Origin: Bacteroidia bacterium
GTDB taxonomy: Bacteria; Bacteroidota; Bacteroidia; Cytophagales; Cyclobacteriaceae
Reading direction: 5' to 3'
Assembly (NCBI GenBank): GCA_030426345.1
Contig: JAUHYU010000001.1
Location: forward strand, 62,001-126,000
DNA length: 64,000 bases
Every line of letters begins with the position of its first letter. Position 1 is the stretch's first letter. Positions 52,492-60,808 of this stretch are shown piece after piece. Under the pieces are notes generated by a model. That model searched no databases, was not told the origin of the DNA, and saw nothing but the letters and a program-made list of their open reading frames with translations. The position numbers were made by a program, and so were the translations under genes.

Positions 52492-54906
52492 CTACTTAAT
52501 TATTATTTGTACCGTTTTCTCAACCTTATTGCCAATATTATCACTCACAGTTGCCTCAAGAATATAACTTCCCGAATTCATATTTTTCAATGCGGCATCT
52601 TTTTCGGCATCCCATCGATAAGGCGCTTTGCTAATCCGCCCAACCGATTCGCCATTTACCTTGAGACTAACTACTTTAAGGTCGAATGTAGACTCAACTA
52701 TAATATTCACAGTCAAATCGGTTCCTTTGGGATATTCAGCCCCTTCTTTAATGTTTTCAAAATCAATTTCGATATTAAACTTTTCTATGGTTCTTGCTAA
52801 TTCAATATCATGTTCAACTTCCCTGGTTAATTCTTTCCAATCCAAATTACCTGATCGGGAGTACCTCCGTGAGATATATTGACTCTCCATTATATTAACA
52901 TATTTATTCCAATGTACAAAAGCAGTTTTCAAATGTGCTATTGCACGGTCTTGATGTGAGGTTTCAGATGTGAAATTGTATAAAGACAACTCGGTTGCAC
53001 CCCTGATTTTCTCGCTATAGTAATTGCCAAGATGGGCAAAGGCCATGATGTCATTTTTAGTTTGTAGAAGTTCTGCATTTTCCGCAGTTTCCATTCCATC
53101 GATCATTAATAAGGTTTGGTAAGCATACCCCTCTAATTTATTGGCAACATCAAGGGGCGTTGTACTCGATATTTGTTCCTTATTAATTATTTTTTCACTG
53201 TAGTCTGCAATGTTTAAAATACCGCTTCCTTCCATGGTATTGCCTCCCATAAATTCTTTCACTGTAATTAAATTTCTGCTTTTACATGCTTCGGGATACC
53301 ATTGAAAATCCCAATCACGCCAGAAAAATCGGGTAGTTTGAGGTATTATCTTTGATGCCGTCTCCCAGGCTTCGTACATCACTTCTGAAGAAACTTCAGG
53401 GAAATGATGCTTGATGTGGTTTTTAAAAACATCTGTTGATAAATCCGGGTTGTACCCCAATCGCCCCCATAGCATAAAATTATACCAATGTTTTTTGTTT
53501 TCTGTGCTGCCATTGAATGCAGGGTCGGTGCTGCTATAGACCCTCCCCCAAACATAGCCATCGGATCCCATCAGATAACCGGCAGTCTTTTCTTTATCGA
53601 AGCCAAGAATGAAATCGCGGGTATATTCCGGATCGCCCCAACGCAAGTAAAAAATATCGTCGTTGCGCAGGTTCCACCAGCTCTTCGTCCCCTCAGGCAT
53701 TTCGTCTAACAGAAAATCTTCGAATGGTATGTTTGGACTGGAATATAAATGGGCTCTTGCATATTTAAAGCTGAAATCAAAGGTGTCGGGATAGTCCTTA
53801 AAATAGCTCATAATATCGCTACATGAAGAATACCAGTGCCTATGTATAAACCTGATTTTACGATCAGGCTGTTCCTTTTTTGCATCCATTATTCCCAAAG
53901 CATAAGTATCCCAAAGCCATTTTTCTCTTTCTTCAAATGTCATGTTGGGCATTTGCTCGCCGGCTGTTACTCCAATACCATCTACGTTTGGATAGGTTAA
54001 TAAAAATTGTTTTACGGATTTTCTTAGGTATTCTATGGATTTCTCATTTTTACTATCATTGGTAATTCCATATTTGCCTTCGGCGTTGTTCAGGTATATA
54101 TTCCAGGTGATATAAAAAATATCGATTGACCTGTCAGAGGCATATTGCATCACTTCCTGCCAAAATTCTATTTTTTCTTCGATGGTCATTTTCTTTACAA
54201 AATTCCCATATCCATCAATCACATCGTGAACTTCCACATCGCGATAATCATCTAATTTAATCATCGTGGTAAAAGCATTTTTTGTCCAATAAGACAAGGT
54301 GTTGTAACGGTTTCGGGCCAAATCGTCAAGGTATTCCTTCCAGAAATCCATATCCCACATGTCTTTTATATTACTTTTTTCCTGATCTCCATTGTAGTTA
54401 AAAGTGGGCGCCCTTTGGTCGAGAGGGATGTTATACTTGATGCCTCTTTTTTTAATATAAGGCTCCTGCTCTTCGTTATAAGAAGCATTTAGCGAATTGA
54501 AAGTAATATTTTCGGCAAGCTGCAATCCACCGTACATGGCTCCGACAACATCGCCGCCAACAGCCCAATGGGATTTTTGTTTTGTGTTGGTTGTTCGCAA
54601 GGCAAAGGCTTGTTCGCCCAACTTATCTAGTTCAATTGTTTGTCCTCCCTCCTTTAACAAAACCTCAATCACAGCATCGTCTGATTTTAGAGCGATAATG
54701 ATTTTCTTAACTGCATAACAGGCTGATAATTCATCTATTGGTTTCAGCTCAACTTCGAAACTATTTTTTTCCAAAGCTGCTTTAATGTCCGAAGCTGCAA
54801 ATTCGAATTGCGGAATAGTGTTATTATAAAAAACACCTATACTTTCTGCCTTAATGACATTATTCGCAAGGAATAGAACCGCTATAAGAATTTTAAAAAA
54901 ATTCAT
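52492..54906 (-). CDS. Alpha-glucuronidase-like (GH67/GH115-type) secreted glycosidase
   Basis: 804 aa with signal peptide (1-20). The N-terminal 130 residues look like the GH20b-type domain ('EFAASDIKAALEKNSFEVEL') found before GH67 and GH115 barrels. The TIM barrel follows ('YIKKRGIKYNIPLDQRAPTF', 'FYITWNIYLNN', 'VDGIGVTAGEQMPNM' near 310, 'IRFIHRHWYSS' near 355). A C-terminal Ig-like module (about 725-804, 'DLKVVSLKVNGESVG') completes it. It may remove glucuronic acid or a similar uronate; the class is inferred from layout, not from a catalytic motif I can confirm. Confidence 0.65.
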   Translation of the reverse strand: MNFFKILIAVLFLANNVIKAESIGVFYNNTIPQFEFAASDIKAALEKNSFEVELKPIDELSACYAVKKIIIALKSDDAVIEVLLKEGGQTIELDKLGEQAFALRTTNTKQKSHWAVGGDVVGAMYGGLQLAENITFNSLNASYNEEQEPYIKKRGIKYNIPLDQRAPTFNYNGDQEKSNIKDMWDMDFWKEYLDDLARNRYNTLSYWTKNAFTTMIKLDDYRDVEVHDVIDGYGNFVKKMTIEEKIEFWQEVMQYASDRSIDIFYITWNIYLNNAEGKYGITNDSKNEKSIEYLRKSVKQFLLTYPNVDGIGVTAGEQMPNMTFEEREKWLWDTYALGIMDAKKEQPDRKIRFIHRHWYSSCSDIMSYFKDYPDTFDFSFKYARAHLYSSPNIPFEDFLLDEMPEGTKSWWNLRNDDIFYLRWGDPEYTRDFILGFDKEKTAGYLMGSDGYVWGRVYSSTDPAFNGSTENKKHWYNFMLWGRLGYNPDLSTDVFKNHIKHHFPEVSSEVMYEAWETASKIIPQTTRFFWRDWDFQWYPEACKSRNLITVKEFMGGNTMEGSGILNIADYSEKIINKEQISSTTPLDVANKLEGYAYQTLLMIDGMETAENAELLQTKNDIMAFAHLGNYYSEKIRGATELSLYNFTSETSHQDRAIAHLKTAFVHWNKYVNIMESQYISRRYSRSGNLDWKELTREVEHDIELARTIEKFNIEIDFENIKEGAEYPKGTDLTVNIIVESTFDLKVVSLKVNGESVGRISKAPYRWDAEKDAALKNMNSGSYILEATVSDNIGNKVEKTVQIIIK

Positions 54907-54917
54907 AATAATAGTTT

Positions 54918-55960
54918 TTAAGATTTACTCTGTCTCTTTTTTAACTTCCCCCATTCTTCCAAATCAAACAAATAGATTCCACAGCCCACCCCTGCATCAT
55001 CTTTGGCATAAGCCGCCTGAAAAACCATCATTTTTCCATCATCACTTACTACCGGATTAGATCCCTTGTAGCCTTCCAAATCATTGAAAAATGTCAGACG
55101 CTCCATGTCCTGACCTGTTCCGTCCAGCTTTATCTTGTAGATGTCAATTTGTTTTATGCCTTTCATACTATGCCTGTCACACTCTATAAGCGTGTACTCT
55201 CCATCAGGAAATATTCCTTCCGGTTCTGAATATTGATTGGGTGATTTTGAGAAATTGATCATTTGACCAGTGCTAAGATTATAACCCATCACTTCACTTG
55301 TGAAAAGTCCGGCCTCTGTATTTCCGTATTGTGTCCAGGTAAATACTTCTTCTTTTGGTCTGATGAAATTTTGCGGTTCAAGGATTCCGTCATACTTGAT
55401 TCCATCAACTATGACGGAATCATTATCGATGATTAGCTTCTTATTTTTAATGGATGGTTTTCCATTTTCATATCCGATATTGCCCGAATAAATAACCTGC
55501 TGATCTGGAGTCCATACTATTTTCATATCAGTTCGGGAAATGGCCGGGCCTTCATCAATGGCCTCATTGATTTTCTGAGGTGGACCATCTGAGCCTTCAG
55601 GAAGTATCTGGATATATAAGTTATGCCGAGAAGGGCCACAGGTAAAAAACAAATCTCCATTAGAAAGCTGATAAACCCTGTAATATCCATGCCCTTCTGG
55701 CCTCCAATCCTTTTTGGTAATTTGAGTTGCCTCTTTTGACTTAATATCAACTTTCCAAACCTCACCCCCGGCCCGATCAACATAATAAACAGTTTCACCA
55801 TCAATGACCACTCTGATCGTTGTCCTTCATCAGTTAACGGGGCAATGTAGTGTGGCAACTGATCAACAGGAAAACATCCTTCTGGCCCATAATGGCTGCC
55901 TCCGCAAGCAAATATGCCTGTGATGAATAACAACACCCATGCTACCACTTCAATTTTCAT
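54918..55960 (-). pseudogene. TolB-like beta-propeller lipoprotein, interrupted by a frameshift
   Basis: Two overlapping frames make one protein. The front (ATG 55958-55960) gives MKIEVVAWVLLFITGIFAC, a lipobox, then 'QLPHYIAPLTDEGQRSEWSL'. It falls out of frame near 55802/55803, after which the other frame continues 'DGETVYYVDRAGGEVWKVDI' to the stop at 54918. Restoring one base after TCATT gives RSEWSLDGETVYYVDRAGG, the expected PD40/TolB-like blade. The joined protein (about 347 aa) has several WD40-like PD40 blades ('DDGKMMVFQAAYAKDD'). It is likely an oligogalacturonate-lyase-like or glycan-binding propeller in the envelope. The lesion could be real or a base-calling error. Confidence 0.75.
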
Positions 55961-55973
55961 TACCATCCAATTA

Positions 55974-57869
55974 TTATTCCCCTGACAAACGCACTTTAAT
56001 GATTGTTTTATTCCACTCAATCGTCCAGGCCGGAACCCGGATTTCAATTCGCTTTAGATTTTCTTTCTTAGCATCTAAATAGAGCGGTGGTGGGTCGAGA
56101 GAAATGACAGAAACTGTAAACTGCGGATGCGAAAGATTCTCTAGTTTTAAGCTATGTCCATCTTTACTTAATATCGCACCGCCATCAACAATTTCTACAT
56201 CCGACTGTGTCATCATTTGCCACGTAATCAATTCAGTCTCATCGATGATTTCAATTTCATCTTCTATCAAAAGTGACTTAGGACTGTCCTTTATAAATTT
56301 GCGATAAGCACTTTTCAGCTGACCTTCAAAAGTTGGTGTTAAATCGATCGTAGCCTCGGGATGCTCTCCAGCTTTAAAATCAATAATTGATGCCTTGCCT
56401 TCAACATTATGTAGTTGGTTGTTGACTGAGATTGAGCTGTGGCCGAAATTGTTTTTGTCCAATAATTTCCACCTGTCGCATTCCTGGCATCTGTGCCATA
56501 GATCAAAACCTGTTCTTTCGATCATTCCATAGCTTCTGTAGTTTCCGGGGTCAATGCTCCATCGCACTTCCTTCAATTCAAAGACAAAGGAACCTGCATC
56601 CATATTGCCATGGCTAACTGAACCGCTGCCGCCTTTCCCACCAAAATAATATTGATTGGGGTCTTGCCCTCCTCCCGTAAAAAAAACAACTGGATTGACT
56701 CCATCTCCTTTCCAAACTGTTGGTATAGTTTCCCCTTCCATCTCTTTGAACTGGGCCAACCAAACTAGTGATACTCCTGCCAATCGCGAGATTTTCCCCA
56801 TCTCGTCTGGAGGTTTCAGAAATAATTCTTTTTCAAAAAATGCCCTATTGCCGGTTTTGGATGCAAACCAAGCCAAGGTAAAATCACCATTCTTGCTGCG
56901 CCTTTCTCCACAGTCAGCAAAGTTGAACATCAAACCCGATGGAGCATTAGACAACATCCTAAAAACTGCACTTTCTTTAAAGGCAGGGTAGTTAAGAATA
57001 CCGAAATCTGTTCCGAATGCACTTTCAAACATTGCTGCCGTTGTCACTGAAAATGAAGTGCCATAGTTCCAATAAGTTGCTCCTTCAGGGTAAACACCAT
57101 CCGGATCATATTGAGATAAGGCAGATGCCATACCATCAATCGCCCTGTGAATTGTTTTAGCTGCCAATTCGGGATCGATTTCAGCAATAGCTATTGATGC
57201 CGCTACCATCCCCCCATTGCAAACCTGGTTCCAATTATTAGTTCCATAGGCCCAATGCGAATGGTCGCCTCCTTCAGGCCAGCTTGGTTTTATCCCTTTT
57301 TCTATTAGAGAATTCTTTGCCAGTTCAATGGTTTTGGCAGGCAAATCCCCGGCTGTCCAGTCGATTGCCAAAGCAATCGCCAATGACATTTCACCAACAT
57401 CTAGAAAGTGCTTGGGATTCCAAGTAGGAAAATTACAGGCGGCAATTACTTCCTCATTAATCCGCTTTAACATTCTGGGGTCCTTTTCAACTCGATAGAC
57501 CATGGCCAGCATATTTATGCGATAAAGCATATCTCGGGAAATATCAAGTTGGTTGTCTTGTGTCCTTTCTTCGAGTGGGATATCCAGGTTGATTATTGGC
57601 ATCTCAAATACGCTTTCGGCATTGAGTTTTATCCCCTCATAGACATTTTGAGTGACCGGATCTGTCTTCAGCTTTTCCTTTAGATTTGCATCTATGTTCT
57701 TGTTCAGAACAAGCCGTGGTAATTTTTTACTCAAATTCCTTTTGAGATACGCAACGGAAATAGGATTTTCTAATTTATAAGGTATGGATTGGGCATTTGT
57801 AGATAGGGTAGTCCCCAAAATCAAAAATGAAGCTGCTAACCATAAATGCATTTTATCAAATCTTTTCAT
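55974..57869 (-). CDS. Heparinase II/III-family polysaccharide lyase (lyase 1)
   Basis: 631 aa with a signal peptide (1-26, ending TNAQ). The toroid domain contains 'DHSHWAYGTNNWNQVCNGGM' near 205 and 'DPDGVYPEGATYWNYGTSFS' near 258, the latter being the Tyr-containing active-site segment of heparinase-type lyases. The beta-sandwich has 'GSGSVSHGNMDAGSFVFEL' near 415, the conserved His/Asn/Asp block. It probably cuts uronic-acid linkages, releasing unsaturated oligosaccharides for the GH88-like enzyme encoded upstream. 13 bp separate it from the frameshifted propeller. The ATG at 57869 or one at residue 7 could start translation; both leave the signal peptide. Confidence 0.87.
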   Translation of the reverse strand: MKRFDKMHLWLAASFLILGTTLSTNAQSIPYKLENPISVAYLKRNLSKKLPRLVLNKNIDANLKEKLKTDPVTQNVYEGIKLNAESVFEMPIINLDIPLEERTQDNQLDISRDMLYRINMLAMVYRVEKDPRMLKRINEEVIAACNFPTWNPKHFLDVGEMSLAIALAIDWTAGDLPAKTIELAKNSLIEKGIKPSWPEGGDHSHWAYGTNNWNQVCNGGMVAASIAIAEIDPELAAKTIHRAIDGMASALSQYDPDGVYPEGATYWNYGTSFSVTTAAMFESAFGTDFGILNYPAFKESAVFRMLSNAPSGLMFNFADCGERRSKNGDFTLAWFASKTGNRAFFEKELFLKPPDEMGKISRLAGVSLVWLAQFKEMEGETIPTVWKGDGVNPVVFFTGGGQDPNQYYFGGKGGSGSVSHGNMDAGSFVFELKEVRWSIDPGNYRSYGMIERTGFDLWHRCQECDRWKLLDKNNFGHSSISVNNQLHNVEGKASIIDFKAGEHPEATIDLTPTFEGQLKSAYRKFIKDSPKSLLIEDEIEIIDETELITWQMMTQSDVEIVDGGAILSKDGHSLKLENLSHPQFTVSVISLDPPPLYLDAKKENLKRIEIRVPAWTIEWNKTIIKVRLSGE

Positions 57870-57961
57870 TGTAGTATTTATTCTTCATGTCAATGAATTA
57901 TGATAATCGATTAATTTCAATTGGTCTTAGACCTTATCCGAATTTGCTCATATTTCTTACA

Positions 57962-57984
57962 AAAAAAGCCCTAAAAATCCATGA
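57962..57984 (+). repeat. Interspersed intergenic motif, copy 9
   Basis: Plus-strand AAAAAAGCCCTAAAAATCC then ATGA, 3 bp beyond the stop of the minus-strand enolase-superfamily gene. Relative to that gene the motif reads CATGGATTTTT and ends in a T-run. Confidence 0.7.
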
Positions 57985-57986
57985 AT

Positions 57987-59282
57987 TTATCCATCACTTA
58001 ATACTGTATGGGTTTTAATATAATCCGGATCTATAATAATCCCCAAACCAGCCCCCGATGGCACTTTGATAGCTCCATCTATGCTTTCAAAGGGTTCTGC
58101 CTTGCTCTCTATTGGAATGGTCGTTCCATTGGCATCTTTGGTTTCAAACATTTTGAATTCATGAAATTCGGCAGCAGCCGGGCATACTGAAACCATCTGT
58201 AGCAAATACACAAACCCAAGTCCGCCAGCAGAAATATGCGGTGTGATCTGCAAACCCGCAGCCTCCACCATCCGCGCCACTTGCATCGTCCGGGTCATCC
58301 CTCCAAAATAAAACAAATCGGGCTGTAGAATCTGAAAGACTTCTTTCCCAATAAGGTATCTAAATCCATGAATTCCGAACTCCTCTTCACCGCCGGCTAT
58401 GGGGATCGTGAGTGCTTCTTCTACCTGCTTTTGCTCTTCGTACCAATCCCACGGCACCGGCTCCTCGTAGAAATAATAGTTGTATTCTTCCAGAATTTTG
58501 CCAATCCGGATAGCCTCCTTCACAGAATACGACCCGTTTCCATCGATCATCAATTTTGTATCATTGCCAAACTTCTGCCGCGCCATTTTGATCAACTTCT
58601 CCGTTCGGCCAGGGGCGTTGTCGATATCGCTGGCCAGATTATCGCCTCTACCTGCTCGGAGCTTAACGGCCTTGGCATTGGTTTCTAAATAATCCGTATA
58701 CATCATTTCCAGAGATTCTTCGGGCTCTCTATTGCGAAAATCCCACAGGTGATGTCCCAAATAAATCGGCACTTCGGGATTTTGCACATCACCAATCAAT
58801 TGTCCGGCTGGCTTGTCGGCAATGTTCCCAAGCATGTCAAGTATGGCAAATTCGATTACAGCTATTTGTACGTTGAGTGGGATTCCCTGTCGCTTCACAT
58901 TTCGTTCGGCAGCATTGTAAATGAGCAAATCAAGATCGCGGGCGTCTTTCCCTACAAAAAATTGTTTGAGATTTAGGTTGAACATTGGATAGCTGGACTG
59001 CGCGATGAATGGATGGCCGACCGCAATGCCAACTGCTCCGTCCTTAGAGCGCACACGGCAAATTGTATTTTTCCTGTCCCGAAGCAATTCTAATGTTTCG
59101 ATGATGACTGGGTCAGGAAAGAGGGCTTTTTTTAATACTGGCTTCCTGAGTACTTCATCCAATCTGGAATATGCACCATCAAGTTTTGATTTCTTATCCG
59201 TTCCAAAACATGAGGTGAAAAATGCAGATGCACCTCCGGTCAAGGCAGCTGTTTTCAAGAAACTACGTCTATTGTTCTTCAT
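57987..59282 (-). CDS. Tat-exported enolase-superfamily dehydratase (mandelate racemase type)
   Basis: 431 aa beginning MKNNRRSFLKTAALTGGA, a twin-arginine signal, with a possible lipobox 'FFTSCFG' near 23. The barrel has 'AVKLRAGRGDN' (K-x-R base position, about 203), MIDGNGSY (Asp ligand, about 241), YEEPVPWD (Glu ligand, about 268), 'GGEEEFG' (Glu, about 293) and 'ITPHISAGG' (His, about 347), the full mandelate-racemase set. It probably dehydrates or epimerises an acidic sugar released from the polymer. Placement of such an enzyme in the envelope is unusual but seen in uronate loci. It lies between lyase 1 and the GH88-like gene. Confidence 0.87.
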   Translation of the reverse strand: MKNNRRSFLKTAALTGGASAFFTSCFGTDKKSKLDGAYSRLDEVLRKPVLKKALFPDPVIIETLELLRDRKNTICRVRSKDGAVGIAVGHPFIAQSSYPMFNLNLKQFFVGKDARDLDLLIYNAAERNVKRQGIPLNVQIAVIEFAILDMLGNIADKPAGQLIGDVQNPEVPIYLGHHLWDFRNREPEESLEMMYTDYLETNAKAVKLRAGRGDNLASDIDNAPGRTEKLIKMARQKFGNDTKLMIDGNGSYSVKEAIRIGKILEEYNYYFYEEPVPWDWYEEQKQVEEALTIPIAGGEEEFGIHGFRYLIGKEVFQILQPDLFYFGGMTRTMQVARMVEAAGLQITPHISAGGLGFVYLLQMVSVCPAAAEFHEFKMFETKDANGTTIPIESKAEPFESIDGAIKVPSGAGLGIIIDPDYIKTHTVLSDG

Positions 59283-59437
59283 GCTATTTTGGGTGTTTTA
59301 CTATAAACCCAATATATAAATTTTTGATGTAGATTAGTTCAAAACCCTTTCCATCTAAATAGCCATATAGAATAATTTCATTGGTTTTGCCCCTTTCGCC
59401 CCAACCCTCTCTATACATTGTCTCCATTACATACCTA

Positions 59438-59459
59438 AAAAAGCCCTAAAAACCCATGA
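59438..59459 (+). repeat. Interspersed intergenic motif, copy 10
   Basis: Plus-strand AAAAAGCCCTAAAAACCCAT then GA, 9 bp beyond the stop of the minus-strand GH88-like gene, nearly identical to copy 9. Confidence 0.7.
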
Positions 59460-59468
59460 AATCCTTCA

Positions 59469-60686
59469 CTACTTCACATAAGCCCATTTCACATTGTCCT
59501 GGGTTTTTTTCAATCGCAGCAATGCTTCCAGAAAGTAATAATCAGCATAAATTATTGACGCATCTATTTCTGTCCCATTGGGTTTGTGGCCTGTAGAATG
59601 CAATAGGAAAGATCGATTGCTATCACCACTCAGATATTGATCAGTCGATAGTTTTGCCAGCAATTGAGTAGCAGCTTTTTTATACTTTAATTTATCAGCG
59701 TCATGCTTCATGTATTCCGAAAGTTCCAACAAACCTGAGGCTGCCACCGCTGCTGCAGAAGCATCCTTTGGGGCATTGGGTATGTTGGGGTCGTCAAAGT
59801 CCCAGTATGGAATTCCATCTTCTGGCAACCTATTGATAAATACATCGGCCAGCTTTCTCGCCGTTTGCAAAAATTGCTCATTCCCGGTTTCTCGATAGCA
59901 CATGGTATAGCCATATATGCCCCAACTCTGACCTCTGGCCCATTGTGAATCATCTGCATATCCCTGATGTGTAACGCCTTTTATAAAATGCCCGTCAACA
60001 GTATCGAAAACAGCCACATGAACTGTACTATAATCAGGACGAATCAGCGTTTCCATTGAAACTTCAGCATGGGAAACGGCCATGTCAAATAGCTCCGAAC
60101 CATCGCCATTTTTTGATGCCCAGAATAATAATTCCAGATTGATCAAATTATCAATGATCGTGTTGTGTGGCCAATTCATCTTTTTGCGCATCACCGGCCA
60201 TGAAAGTATGGTCCCCACTTTGGGGTTATAGAGTGTTGCCAGAGAATCTGCTGCCAATAATAATAAATCATGGTATTTGGCATCATTTGTCAAGCGATAC
60301 CCATTGCCAAAGCTACAGTAAAGCATAAAACCCAAGTCGTGATTATCCACAGGAACATCAAGCACACCGCTCAGCACTTCTGTATATTTTTTGGCCTGCT
60401 CAAGAATGTCCTTATCTCCAGACGCTTCATAGGCATACCATAATACCCCTGGCCAAAAACCGCTTGTCCAATCATGAATGCCAACTTTGTTCCATTTGGT
60501 CTGATCCGGATAAATATTACGCGGAATGCTATCTGTTCCAGAAAGACCATTTAGGCTTACCTTGGTCTTTTCGACACAATATGCCAGCATTTTATCTACA
60601 TCCAATTTTTCAGGTTGTTGCTCTGTTGTGCTGGAACAGGCAAACATAGCGAAGGCTATACAAATTAATATTGATCTATAAATCAT
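59469..60686 (-). CDS. GH88-like unsaturated uronyl hydrolase lipoprotein
   Basis: 405 aa. MIYRSILICIAFAMFAC is a lipoprotein signal (Cys17). The (alpha/alpha)6 barrel carries 'VGIHDWTSGFWPGVLWYAYE' near 70, 'DNHDLGFMLYCSFGNGY' near 120 (catalytic Asp region), 'TIIDNLINLELLFWA' near 176 (second Asp) and 'QWARGQSWGIYGYTM' near 245; this is GH88 rather than GH105. It hydrolyses the unsaturated uronic acid left at the end of oligosaccharides after lyase cleavage, so it completes the work of the three lyases. It follows the susD terminator and has its own leader. Confidence 0.9.
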   Translation of the reverse strand: MIYRSILICIAFAMFACSSTTEQQPEKLDVDKMLAYCVEKTKVSLNGLSGTDSIPRNIYPDQTKWNKVGIHDWTSGFWPGVLWYAYEASGDKDILEQAKKYTEVLSGVLDVPVDNHDLGFMLYCSFGNGYRLTNDAKYHDLLLLAADSLATLYNPKVGTILSWPVMRKKMNWPHNTIIDNLINLELLFWASKNGDGSELFDMAVSHAEVSMETLIRPDYSTVHVAVFDTVDGHFIKGVTHQGYADDSQWARGQSWGIYGYTMCYRETGNEQFLQTARKLADVFINRLPEDGIPYWDFDDPNIPNAPKDASAAAVAASGLLELSEYMKHDADKLKYKKAATQLLAKLSTDQYLSGDSNRSFLLHSTGHKPNGTEIDASIIYADYYFLEALLRLKKTQDNVKWAYVK

Positions 60687-60741
60687 ATCGATTCGTGTTT
60701 TTATTTAGTTTTTCAATTATCATTTTCAAATAATTGATTTG

Positions 60742-60782
60742 GAAAAAAACAGCCGACAGCAACTTGTTTTGACTGTCGGCTG
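60742..60782 (-). terminator. Terminator after susD
   Basis: CAGCCGACAG (60750-60759) pairs with CTGTCGGCTG (60773-60782), a perfect 10-bp stem. On the minus strand it is followed by seven T (60743-60749). It stands between susD and the GH88-like gene, so it should separate or attenuate downstream expression. Confidence 0.9.
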
Positions 60783-60808
60783 CACCCAAACTATGAAGGA
60801 AATAGTAG

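Noticed and set aside
55523-56047. Separate 174-codon gene overlapping the propeller
   Set aside because: Its first part is the true start of the propeller gene; its remainder is the wrong frame beyond a one-base lesion.
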